The position numbers and the translations under genes are program-made. A stretch of 64,000 bases of DNA, from contig JYIP02000006.1 in assembly GCA_001051155.2 (NCBI GenBank), positions 4,340,001 through 4,404,000 on the forward strand, given 5' to 3'. This document shows, one piece after another, positions 44,844-56,077 of this stretch. The DNA is from Chrysoporthe austroafricana. Its lineage: Eukaryota; Ascomycota; Sordariomycetes; Diaporthales; Cryphonectriaceae. The notes below the pieces were generated by a model. It saw only the letters and a program-made list of their open reading frames with translations. It did not search any database and was not told where the DNA came from. Numbering within the stretch: position 1 is the first letter of the stretch; the number at the start of each line of letters is the position of its first letter.

Positions 44844-45351
44844 CTACTCTACAATAGTCCACGCCGAAGACAAGGTAACGTTCGATGCCTCATCTGTATC
44901 TCGAACGTAGAAAGACTCGTTGGTCGGGCCGCCTCGGAAAACGTAACCATACCAATACCTGCTCGTTGTCAGCTTTCATGTACTTCGTCATAACTCGCAT
45001 GTGGAATCACAAACCTGCCACCAGTCGAGCCACTGTTGGTTCCTAGACACGACAAAAATAAGTATCAGAGCGCCAGGATCAGTCGCATCTTTCGCACAAA
45101 CCTTGCCAGGTGATAGAAGATGTGCACGCCGAGTAAGTTTCGCACTCGGCAAGGATGTGAGCATCCCAGGCGGTGTCATTCCAGTCTGTGCCGTCCACAA
45201 GGGCGTTGTACCCCGCAATGATCTCAGCAGGCCATAGATAGGAACCTACAACCCAGTTAAGAGGAGGTTCAAGATATACGGAGGTGAAATTCGCTGCAGC
45301 AGCGAAAGATGCCGCAGTTGAGGCCACAATTGCCGGGGCGAAGATCTTCAT
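44844..45351 (-). CDS. Small secreted protein, 130 aa
   Basis: Three exons: 45351-45102, 45042-45015 (only 28 nt) and 44958-44844, with introns of 59 and 56 nt, both using the less usual donor GTTTGT. Phases match and the product is 130 aa. Residues 1-19 form a signal peptide (MKIFAPAIVASTAASFAAA). The mature part has several N-glycosylation sequons (NFTS, NDTA, NESF, NVTL), two Cys close together (CETYSAC), a Gly/Ser/Thr patch encoded by the micro-exon, and aromatic residues (RYWYGYVFRGG). No domain is recognised. The size, secretion signal and setting among accessory genes fit a secreted effector-like or cell-wall protein, which is inference. Confidence 0.75.
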
Positions 45352-46859
45352 GTTGCTTCACAATTCAGCAGTATTGAGAACCCTGCCGGTGGTGGGTGAT
45401 GCTGATTTCTTAGAAGTAGAAAGGCTCGTTGTCAACGGAAATCACTGCTCATAAATAAGAGGTCTTAAATTAAATACTGGTGTTGGGGATGAGTTGCCAT
45501 TCCGAATTGGGCACCTAGGTATTGTAACGTGCTATGGTACAAGGCGGCACCCGTTCCTAGACAAGAAGGTGGGTTCAGATATGGATACGATCAAGTGGCC
45601 ATCGAACTTTTTTCGCCATATCGGTGGGCATATATCAACACCCTCGATGCTTAATCCGGAGCCCGCGGAATATTATTCAAATCCGCGCCCACGCATTCAA
45701 AATTGTTCCGCGTAAACAGGCGCCATTCTTGACTCGAAGCCAAAGGAAGTTCTAGCGCACATCCCTTTTGGATACATACCATTCTTATGTTTGGTGGTCA
45801 GCGTAGTGCAAAGTCTCGCTTCACGTAGAACACTCTGGAGTTCGGAAGGCAACGCAGCGGTTCAACCCCGGACATCTTCACTGTGACGGCCCTCTTCTAT
45901 AAAGTACTTGCTGAAATATTGACAAGCCATTCAAGGGCTCGGCCCAGACAAAGTATCATAGGTCCGAAACCTCAGCTACTACATAGAACTCGATATAACA
46001 CTGCGTGTTCAAACATTGTCAGATCGGTCATGCGGTGATTACAGCTGCCCAGGTTGCAACATGAAGTCCGTGAAATCTTTTCAAAAGACTTAATCAGCAA
46101 TTGGTACGATATAAGAAAAGAAAGGATGATGTCATTCAAGGAAGCGGAGACCGAAGAATGATGTCTATCGATGTGCAACGAGCACTGAGAACTCTTTGCG
46201 AATATAAGTAGCGTCCCTGCCATGTAAGGTGTGAACGAACTTCAAATTGAGTGATAGCAAGTCGCAAGAATGTATAGCGAAGACGAAAAGCTGCATCAAG
46301 CAGGGTATACTCATATTAGTTAGCCAGGACTATACTACGATGCAAACATCAATTTCGGACTTCACTTTGTGCCGTCCGACAAGACCACTTACAACTCGTG
46401 GCCCCGCACTGTCCCGGTCGCCGACAGTGCCGGCGCTATGATGTGGCAAATTCTAAGCCTTCATTTGTGATTGTGGCGTGATCTGGCTGATCCAAAAGAC
46501 GTTGCTTGATTCGAGCTTGGCATGCGGACAGCTGTGCATCATTGGTGCATCCAGATTGTGAGCTGCGACCTAATTAACCTACATGAGAAGTGTGCTGACT
46601 ACTTGCCAAATAGTGTCGTCCCATGCAGTGAGTCTGACAGCTTTTCAGGCAATTTGTCTGAAAAAACCTGGTTGATGTCGGCCAGACTTACTCCTTTGGC
46701 TGGGATTGATTAATCATAGAGGTGGTTACACATATGCTATTAGGTATCAGTCTATATGTGTACGGAAGACACTATGCTTGACCTCACATCTATAGAATCT
46801 GAGTCTCGGTTCCAACTTCGTCCATCAACTCAGGGCATTTCGCCGTCTAATTGTCACAA
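45352..46859. other. AT-rich intergenic region, 1.5 kb
   Basis: Only short overlapping frames; no gene recognised. A B-box-like word at 45859 was considered as a tRNA and rejected. Confidence 0.5.
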
Positions 46860-48871
46860 ATGGCTTTAATGTTACTAGTGTTGTTGATATTGACCAGTTC
46901 TATACGCGCGCTAGTTCCAACAGTGTGGAATGGAACATCCTACGCCTGCAAGTGCTACATCGGCGATAATTGTTGGCCCACCGGCGATGAATGGTCAAAG
47001 CTGAATTCCAGCGTTGCTGGTCGTCTTGTGATTGACGTTCCTCCTGGTAGCGTGTGTCACAATACATTCGATGGGCCCCTTGGCACGCTGAACACCTATA
47101 ATGAATCACAATGCGCCAATGTGTCAACATCATTCTATGAAGAACAGTGGACGTAAGTTGTCGATGGCGCGAATCTTTAAAGCATGGAGAGGTGGCTGAC
47201 TCTTAGGTAGAACCGATCAGCCTGCGGCCGAGCTTTGGACATATTACGCTAATGAAACCTACCGACCGACGAGTGATCCCAGCGAGCTGTGTACGCTGGG
47301 TTACTATGGTATATACGTGATACTGGCCACTGAGCACGACCATGTCAAAGCTGGCATTGACTTTGCACGAAATCACCAACTAAGACTCATCATACGGAAT
47401 ACGGGACACGACTTTCTCGGTCGAAGTACTGGATGGGGCGCCCTTGTCATAAACACTCACAGCTTTCAAAACGCCACATTTGCGGCTTATGATGGACCTG
47501 GGAATTATACGGGTCCAGCCGTCCGCGTTGGAGCAGGTGTTCAAGGACGTGCATTGCTCAGGCAGGCAAATGCTGAAAACCCACCTCTGGCCATTGTAGT
47601 TGGGGAGTGTCCGGTAAGTAGATGTCAATTTCTGGTCGAAGCTGGGTGACAGACTGGATTACCCTCGTGAACATCAGATTGCTGACAGGAAACCACCAGA
47701 CGGTCGGGCCATCTGGTGGTTTCATTCAGGGCGGTGGGCATGGGCCCATGACAACCTTGTATGGGCTGGCCGCAGACAATGTGTTGGAGTTTGAGGTGCT
47801 CACAGTCAACGGCGAATACCAGATCGCAAATGCAGATACGAATACTGACCTATTCTGGGCTTTGAGAGGCGGCGGCCCCTCGGCTTACGCCGTCATCCTG
47901 TCGACCACATTCAGAGCTTACGAAGACATGCCATCAAGCGGAGCCATTCTGAATATCAATTCTACCCATACTACGAACGAGACTCTGTTCTGGGAAGCGG
48001 TCAAAGTCTTCCATAGCTACTCGAACCATTTCGTGGACAATGGCCTATATGTTTATTTCGAGGTTTCGCAACTGAGGCTGCATATCCAACTCTTTGTAGC
48101 CACCAATCAAACGACAGAGCAGCTCGATGCAATTCTTCAGCCGATGTTCGACGAGCTGAACGCAATAGGCCTGTCAAATTACTCCACTGTTACAAAAGGC
48201 TTTGATACACTTTTTGGTCTCTACATCGATCTTTTCGAGGATGAAGAAGCTGGGGTGTCGGCACTCACAGGCGGATGGACGTTTGTACACGAAGACGTCG
48301 ATACTAACAATGACGGCATTATTGCTGCGTTTCAGAATGTAATTGCCAACGGAGGGTACATTATTGCACATATGTGGGATTCAGGGTACAATATGCCCAT
48401 CCCAAACAGCGCCACCAACCCACGTTTCCGCAATGCGAGTGACTTCGCTATCATCGGCCTGGAGGTCGCCACAAATGCAACTCTGGAAGAAAAGCAGGCT
48501 GCTCAGGCGTTGATGACGTACAACCTCGACCAGACATTCAGAGACGCCGGGCCTAATGGGTGCGGATACGTCAATGAAGTACGCGATAATATCCTAGCAC
48601 CAACATGTCTAAACTTGAGCTTGTTATTATCAACTTGAACATATCTGCTGATGTTTAAAACCAAACATAGGGGGATCCATACCAACCTGACAGGCAAACG
48701 CATTTCTACGGGATCAATTACCCGGAGCTTCTAGCCATTCGACAGAAATGGGACCCGAATGGGATATTGTATTCCATCGCAACGCCGGGAACCGAAGATT
48801 GGGAGGTCATAGAGTACGGGACCCGTCTGTGCAGAAGGCTGAACGAAACTTCGTCCCAGACTTCCCACTGA
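46860..48871 (+). CDS. FAD-linked oxidase, isoamyl alcohol oxidase / berberine-bridge-enzyme type, secreted
   Basis: Oxidises an alcohol or related group with O2 as acceptor (VAO/PCMH family). Exons 46860-47152, 47211-47613, 47700-48578 and 48671-48871; introns of 58, 86 and 92 nt; 591 aa. The ATG at 46860 opens a signal peptide (ALMLLVLLILTSSIRA). The N-terminal CKCYIGDNCWPTGDEW is typical of fungal isoamyl-alcohol-oxidase-like proteins. In the FAD domain, H164 in IRNTGHDFLGRS and C231 in VVGECPTVGPSGG are the two residues that tether FAD covalently in bicovalent members. GGGHGPMTTLYGLAADNV follows. The C-terminal BBE motif has YPELLAIRQKWDPNGILY. Many N-glycosylation sequons are present. 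No lesion seen, in contrast to the quercetinase and SDR nearby. Confidence 0.9.
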
Positions 48872-49033
48872 GGCTCTCTGCAGTCTATTTCACAGGGCGG
48901 AGAGGTTCCGCGATGAGAAGCTGACAGCAAAGTTAAAGAATTTCTTTTTATATATGTAATATATTGCCGAATTTCCAAGTATATCAACTAAACTCCTGCA
49001 CATCTATTTTCAGAAAGACCCTTTCGTTTGAGA

Positions 49034-50400
49034 CTAGCTTATCCTGGTCAATGATTCCTGGGCTGGCCAGACCGGATACGTCCATCCACTGGGTCTGTTC
49101 TCAATGAGCCTACTGTCCAAGCCGTCTGATCGCTGCGAGATGTAGAGAGCCTTCGTGACTGGCACTTCACTGTAATACTGGAACGCAATGCCCACGGGAA
49201 TTAAGACAACATCACCCGTTATCATCTGAATAGTCTCTCCCACCATCTCAAAGTTAAGAATGCCTTCCAATACCTCAAAAGCACAATGTGCAGTCAGAGG
49301 CTGGCTTGAATTTCCAGTCCCCATCATGATCGAAGTGGTATTGTTACTAGGAGTGCTCATCGCAAGCTTACCATTCAGCCTCTGGGCCACAAGGATTGTT
49401 GCCACGGTAAATTGCCTACACTTTGGTTTGCTGTGGTAAGTGGCTGTACAATCTGATAGAAATCGGCCACCTGGCTGATGTATTTTGGACCCATGTCTTT
49501 GGCCACATCATAGGGAGTGTGTTCGTCTGCTCTAAGCTCCGCCTAGGTAAATCCGTCGTACCAATTTGTTGAAGCACCCGAGGAGGGATAAGAGCCGTTG
49601 ACTAATTCTCGAGATGGATTGAAGTTAAATTGAGCATACACATCAAATGACTCCAACGTAGATATTTCGCTAGAGTCTGGAGAGCTGTTATTCACATTGT
49701 ATGCGTCCTCACTGTCAATCTGGTAAGGGCTGAAGGTGGAGGTTCGAAAAAGCACAAAAAAGATCCTCAAATTCACCGGGCCGGATAACTCCCACCATGT
49801 CCGTGTCTCTTGAGGGTTTTTAGCATCGAGTCATTGCACGGCAAAATAAGAGTAGAGGTTATTTGACGGAGCTACAAAGCTGCAATGACACTTGCCTCGG
49901 TATAAATATGACGTTGGGAGCCGATCAAGCGCTTGTGGTGTTCACTTACAGATCTAGGATTTGGAAAGTATGTATGATACTATGTGGAACCGTGCTATAA
50001 TCACAGGGGTCCAGTATACGGGCTTCTTCGTTGTCAAAGTTGTCGGCGTCCGCTGTCCATAATTGAAATCTACCCTTTAGGCAGAAGAAGTTCTCATAGT
50101 GTCGAGGTGAATATGTGGAAGCACGCCCAGGAAGCCTGATGTGGGCACAGCGGTAGAAATGAGCGTGAAGGCGTAGTCGGAGGACTGGCCGTTACTATTT
50201 GGGAACCGACTATAGTGCCGCCAATACCATAGTGTCGTACGGCGTGTGGGCGAGGAGAATCTGGCACCGAAGACACCCAGAGACTTGAGCTGCTCAATGA
50301 TTGTCTTTTGAGCAGTGCCTGGCTCATGAGCACCGTTGTTTGCGGCCGATGTTGCGGAGAGAAAGAGTCCAAACCCAAAGGCTAATGTGGAATAATGCAT
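49034..50400 (-). pseudogene. Quercetin 2,3-dioxygenase (quercetinase) pseudogene
   Basis: Bicupin dioxygenase that opens the flavonol C ring, releasing CO; normally secreted. The whole gene can be traced, but in changing frames. From ATG 50400 there is a signal peptide (STLAFGFGLFLSATSAANNG), then a shift to PDSPRPHAVRHYGIGG, then a shift back to SSDYAFTLISTAVPTSG and the metal motif GVLPHIH. After a 1-nt loss near 50100 come HYENFFCLKGRFQLW and IIHTFQILDL. An intron-like gap (GTAAGTG...TGCAG) precedes VGVIRPGEFEDLF. The second cupin runs from STLESFDVYAQF, with a TAG at 49545-49543, GPKYIS, a 1-nt loss near 49408, then the open final part FEVLEGILNF and SDGLDSRLIENRPSGW to 49034. All first-cupin metal ligands (His, His, Glu, His) are still spelled out. 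The order of segments leaves no doubt about the family. Confidence 0.85.
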
Positions 50401-51554
50401 ATTGACTGCAAAGAATGAGTAGTGCTGAATGCAAAGTGTGAGTGTACAACTTGGTCGTCTCACTGAATACGGAGAAGTATAAGACCGGCGACCTTGCACG
50501 TCTTTGGATGAAGTCAGTTTTGTTGGTAGTCTCTGGCCCAGGTGAGATGCTGATGAGTACTCTTCAGAGATGTTGTACGTAGTGCAGCGCAACATGTGCG
50601 CATGAGATAGATATATAACATTGAGAGCACTACAAGCATTGTCATATGGGATCACCATTGTCACTGTCCCACGCTAGGCTATGGCACGTAGAAGCGATAT
50701 AAGGCCTTACATGACATAAAATTTTGCAAGTAACCGGCCACGGACATGCTCTCGTGTACACATCACTCACCGCAAGGTTTGGCTCAAATACATGGCGGCC
50801 GGAGGCTTTCCAATATAGGCAAACCGAGTGCATCTAAAGACAAAGTAAAGCATCATAATAGGGCGGGGAACTTTTGACCGAAGTGGAGCGTATATATGTA
50901 GTACTTATTTCATATATAAATTTCAAGGTTGTGTCAAGACGTTGGGTTCTGATTGCAGTGTCAGCGCAATTATGTGAGGATCAAAGCAGATTGAATGACC
51001 GCTAAAGCTTGCTACCCTCCTGTCGTCTTCCTAACATATGTAATCCATACCCTATGTGTATTATACTTATTTTGGCACTATTGTGTAGCAATCTCGCCAC
51101 GTACCCGAAAAGGTTGCTGTTTCCGCTGGTTTCCTCTCACTAAACGCCATCTTCCACTGCATTAGAACAATGCGTAAACAGGAGATCGTCCTGCGGGGAA
51201 CCATTGGAATGAGTCTCGGGGCCGAGTCGCCTAATTGAGATGTGCATAGCCTCAGACCCAGTTTTACCCCACGGGGAAGACAGCAGACTAAAGCCGGCGA
51301 TAGGGTCCAGCGAAGAGGCGAAAGGGCGAAAGCTCAAATCAAAGCTCGACCAGCGACAGCAGTACCCGACTTTGCTGAGATCTCATGTGCTCAAGGGTGC
51401 TCTCCGAACATCTCATCCATGTGGCCCTTGAAATCGACGCTCTCGTCAAAGCTTGACACAGCTGAGACGAAGTAGCATCAGACCCGCTTCCGTGTTTGCA
51501 GATTCGTTCCCACCTTATCTGGCCTGGGGAGAACCTTTGAAGCGGCCCTCAAAG
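50401..51554. other. Intergenic region between quercetinase pseudogene and CTF1-like factor
   Basis: About 1.15 kb, divergent spacer with only short frames (for example 51240-51475) that I do not regard as genes. It probably contained the shared regulatory region of the two flanking genes. Confidence 0.5.
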
Positions 51555-54539
51555 ATGCCCGAGGAATCCGGCCCTACTCAGCGCATAAAGCGGCGGCGGG
51601 CTGCAAGAGCCTGTCTCTCTTGCCGGACTAGAAAGGTCCGTTGCGACGTGTCGAGGAGTGGACCGCCATGTATGAACTGCTCCCTGGATGGCATTGCTTG
51701 CGTCGTTAAGGCGAGGAAGTGAGTCAATCATTTTCGATTTGCTACCGACGTACTAGCTGACGTGGCAACTATAGGCCAAAATCCAGTGTTCGACGTCATC
51801 GTCAACCCAGTCATCGCGAAGACAGCGTTGACGATTCAGAGCGCAATAACGACTCCGGGATGAAAGCAGCACTGCAACAGAGCAACGTCTTGACAGCGAA
51901 CACCGGATTACAGACTACGGTCTCAGGGCAACTGACTATATCTGACGATCAATCTGTGACTCATGAAGACCAGGCCTCATACCATTCATTCGACGCGGAA
52001 CTCATTGGGGAAAAACTGACGACTGTGTTGCCCGGAGCAGCAAGTACAACGCAGCCAGGTGAGACTAGCCACGCCTTGTAAATAGACCATGACATCTTGC
52101 TTACGCAACGAGAGCAGCTTCTTGTGTTGCAAACAATCGGCTCTCGGCGTCTAGTCAAAGGTCTGAGGCCGATTGTCTCGAGATCCCGCCCCGACAACAG
52201 CACAGAAGGCTTCATCTCAACAGTGTTGTGTATACATACTACCCGTTCCTCACACTGAACAACCTGTTCAATTGCTTGCCCCGAGATGTCGATTTCCTGG
52301 AGTCCGAGGGCTGCTTTCACTTGCCTACGCGAGGTATCATGGACCAGATTGTGCGACAGTACTTCCTCCATATTCATCCGCTTCTGCCATTACTCAACGA
52401 GGGCGACTTCTGGGAGATGTATCACAACAAACGATCTACTGCCGAGGATTCTAAAATGTCGTTGCTCGTTTTTCAGGCTATGATATTCGTATCATGCAAT
52501 GTGAGTACGAGACGGTACAGAACTGAGGACCAATTTTGGATAGGAGCTGATAGTCTCTCCTAAAGTTTGTCGATTGGTCGATGGAAAGCGCGAAGTCCTT
52601 CAAATATAAGAACATTCGGGGTCTCAGAGCCGCCCTCTATCGAAGAGCTAAGGTGCAATTACAGCTTGGCCCCATTTTGGGGACAGTTTACTGATTCTTC
52701 TAGCTTCTTTACGATTTCGGTGCCGAGACTTCCCCTGTAGCCGTTGCCCAGGCAGCGTTGTTACTCTCGTACTGGACACCGCCTGTGAGAACCGAGACGA
52801 AGCCCAATACTGTCTGGCTCAGTATTGCCATTCAAAATGCAAAGAATGCCGAAGCACCCTACTATGCCATAGTGCCTCCGAGTCCAAGAGCATTGTCCGC
52901 GAGCGAGGCTTTTGCAGCGAAGCGGATCAATGTTCTCAAACGCTTGTGGTGGTGCTGCGTCATACGGGATAGGATCTTGCCACTGGGTCTGCGACGAGGC
53001 ATCCAGATCACCCGTGCGCATTTCGACTTTGAGAAGCACCAGCCACTGGGACTGATGGACCTGGATGACGAAATCCACCGATCTATGGTATATAATGCCG
53101 ACTCAAAACGAGAGCTGATCCGCCTCTTCTCCCAGGTTCTAGAATTGTGTGTGATCCTGACGGACGTCCTCCTTCTAGTCTTTCCGCTTGACGGAGCTCT
53201 GGACGAAACTACAGGACAACCTGCCCTAGTCCTATCCGAAGAGGCGGAAATTCAAAAGAGCAAAAAGGCTCTGGTGCATTGGTACACGGCTGCTGTGACG
53301 GCATCAACTGGCCTTGAAGAAGGTAGGACCGAGACCAAGTGGGCCAAGCACGAATCCGTAGCCCTGTACACACACCTGATGTACACGTACTATCAGTAAG
53401 TCTTGCGTCCCACATATCACTTTGATCGTCAGGTCAAAAGCTGACTCTGTCTGAGATAGCTCTGCGAGAATGGCCCTATACAACCATGAACTCCAGCACT
53501 ACCTGGCGCTGACGGCGGATAGCCCTTCAGAAAATAGTCAAAGGCTTCTTGACACTCGGGATGCTATCCAAAATGCGTTCTCCAACATAACGGAGAATCT
53601 TAGAGGATTGAATCAGCGGCACCTGATCCGGTGGCTGCCCATCAGCGCGTACGTTCTTATCCTTCCAAACGAGAAAATAAAAAGAAAAAGAGGTATTGTA
53701 GTGGTATGAGTCAACAGCAGTTGCTTACCATCGCCTTTCATAGCGTCGCATATATCGCGTTTCCGCTCGCCCTCCACATCCTCAACATCCACCTTTCCGC
53801 AGCCCGACAGCCTCAAAGTAACACCACCTTAATTGAAGTGATAAGAGTGATGCACTTACAATACGATGGCGTTGACTGGCTCGCTAGACTGGTGCGGCAT
53901 CTGGTAGATCTCGTGCAAGATGACCCGGCCTTGGCCGATGGAAGAAACGTCGCGGACTGGGCAGAGCTCATAGCCGTAAAGCCGCGGACGTATTTACGCC
54001 TCTCGCTTGCGTTGGATCTGAGCATGAGCAGCGGAAAATTCCCGGACAAAAAGGACTTTCTCGCTCGTCTAGACGTCAGCCGATTGAATGACTCGGCGCG
54101 AGCAGTGACAAATTCGGGACAGTCCCCTCGTATTCGAAAAGACCACCTTACGCTTCTCGACGGAATGGTAACAACGGATGATCCGTCGCTACCTATTGAT
54201 ATATATTCCCTGGACAGCCAAAACCGGGCCAGTATTGTGACCTCAGGACCTGAGGGCGTCCTAGTCTCCGAAACGCAGGAAGGGAATGTGGAAGAAGGAC
54301 AATCTTCAAATCCCCTGGCTCACCTTCATTCGCCTTGTCTACGAGAAGGCGGGCTAGAGGTGGGCAATGATCAGCCTTCTTCATTCATCGATGACTTGGG
54401 CGAGTTTTTGGACCACACAATGGCTGAGCTCACGGCTTCCGAAGACTCAATTGGTGCTGCCCACCTGGCAGACCACGACGAAACAGATCTTGGCACTGCT
54501 CTCTTTTGCGGTTCAAGAGACACTACGGCTTTAATTTAG
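51555..54539 (+). CDS. Zn2Cys6 transcription factor, cutinase-factor CTF1-beta-like
   Basis: ATG 51555 leads in six residues to a basic stretch and the cluster C20-x2-C23-x6-C30-x8-C39-x2-C42-x6-C49 (RACLSCRTRKVRCDVS). Exon 1 ends at 51718. Exon 2 starts at 51775. Splicing between 52062 and 52220 is not fully resolved; my best phase-consistent model has a small exon ending near 52157. The fungal-specific factor domain starts at VYTYYPFL and has NCLPRDVDFLESEGCFHLP and HPLLPLLNEGDFWEMY, as in CTF1-beta-type factors. Later exons are to 52500, 52566-52652, 52704-53395, 53460-53648 and 53744-54539, all in phase. RLWWCCVIRDRILPLGLRR is the usual core motif. The C-tail is acidic. No stop or frameshift is needed, so the regulator appears intact while neighbours on both sides are broken. 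Exact targets are unknown. Confidence 0.85.
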
Positions 54540-54960
54540 TCACCACGGCAGGATGCGATGACGTGGCCGACCACATTTACGTCCGCTCTGCGTATGGCGT
54601 CGGATATAAAGGCCGCGTGAATCAGCTCCGAGCCTCGGCATCCTTTGCGGATGGTTTACAGCCCGGCACGCCGGGCTGCTGCGCCGGTGCGCAACGGTCA
54701 CAGGTATCCTCTTTGATGTTTGATTCCAGATTAGGTAAATAATCCTGAACTTCAATGTTCCGCTTCCGCTCAATATGACAAGATCCCTCATAGTTTTCAT
54801 ATGCCTTCGAATTCTGATATAAAATGTCGATGGACGTCATGCTGGCACCGCATGGTGAGTTGTTGGACCATAACGCTTGTCGTTCTCACAATATAATAAT
54901 ACAACATTCCGCTTTACACTCTATAGCGCCCGCTCTAGTAACGCAAATCAACAGCTTGTA
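54540..54960. other. Short intergenic region before the SDR gene
   Basis: 421 bp, no gene seen; the likely promoter of the short-chain dehydrogenase pseudogene. Confidence 0.5.
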
Positions 54961-56077
54961 ATGTCCGAATCCAAGTCCTTCCAGCTTGGGCCTCCCAGGA
55001 AAGGGGGGTTCAGGATTTTCATAGAGTCTCAGTTCTGCAGCAAACCCGTCTATCCACCCTCGACCACGAATCTCGGTGGGAAAACAGCTATCATCACAGG
55101 GGCCAGTGCAGGCCTGGGGTACCTTTCGTGCCACCAGTTCCTCTCATTCGGCCTGTCCCGACTGATTTTAACTGTTCGATCGGTGAAGAAGGGCGAGGAA
55201 GTGACTGCGACGCTCCGCAAAAAGTTCCCCAAGTCTACCATTGACGTCTGGGAACTCGAGATGGGCTCGTACGGCTCCATCCAGGCATTTGCGCGAAAAG
55301 TCGACGTTGAATTAGCGAAGCTCGACATCGCCATCCTGAACGCGGGTATCATCAAGCCCGATTTCAATCTCAACTCCAACACTGGCCATGAGGATATCAT
55401 TCAGGTCAACTATTTGTCCACCTTCCTCCTTGCCATCCTCCTGTTGCCCGCCTTGAAGACCAAGTCTCCACCAGGCACCCCGGGTCGCCTCACGATCGTC
55501 AACTCAGGCGTCAGCTACGCAGCAAAGTTTCCCAATCGAAACCGAGTTCCCCTGCTCACTTCCTTCGACGACACCAATATCATGCCGTGGGATCCCGTCG
55601 AGCGATATCCCGTCTCAAAGCTCCTGGGGTAGCTGTTCATGATCCGACTCGCCGGGTACATCAACCCAGAAGACGTAATTCTCAATCTTGTTGATCCGGG
55701 GTATTGCAAGGGCTCCGATCTGCATCGTGACACAAAAGGTGTTGTGACTGCCGTGTTCAGCCTCTCGAAAGCCCTGATAGGTCGGAAATTGGAGCACGGC
55801 GCATCGACGTACATCGACGCAGCTGTCGTCAAGGGCAAAGAGACGCATGGAAGCTTTGTTATGGATTGGACCATCAGACCGTGAGTCGCCTCTCGCCTGA
55901 AACCCCGGCCACGATCAGGCGAGAGCTTGACGTGCTGATCATTTCTGCTCCATTAGGTTCGCGGCACCCGCGCACGATCCTGAGATGGAGCCTGTCATAT
56001 CTAGGCTGTGGGACGAGACGATGCAGGAATACGAGTTCGCTGGGGCACAGCGAATCCTGGATGGAATGTGGAAGTGA
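54961..56077 (+). pseudogene. Short-chain dehydrogenase/reductase with a single premature TAG
   Basis: NAD(P)-dependent oxidoreductase of the SDR family, close in layout to fungal retinol-dehydrogenase-like enzymes. Exon 1 is 54961-55880 and exon 2 is 55957-56077 (intron GTGAGT...TTAG, 76 nt); 346 codons plus stop. The cofactor motif TGASAGLG, NAG in AILNAGI, the catalytic Ser region NSGVSYAA and the YxxxK in RYPVSKLLG are all present. Directly after the catalytic Lys region a TAG at 55630-55632 interrupts the frame. The same frame then continues for the rest of the domain without another lesion (LFMIRLAGYINPEDVILNLV, ending LDGMWK). CAG (Gln) fits at the TAG position. It is therefore either a very young nonsense mutation or a sequence error; by sequence alone, the truncated product would lack the substrate-binding part. 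Confidence 0.85.

Noticed and set aside
45859..45869. GGTTCAACCCC resembling a tRNA B-box
   Set aside because: No A-box or cloverleaf with a paired acceptor stem could be found in the flanking 80 bp.
49034..49405. Single-cupin gene of 123 codons
   Set aside because: Its start is GTG, not ATG, and it continues the C-terminal half of the quercetinase pseudogene after a frameshift.
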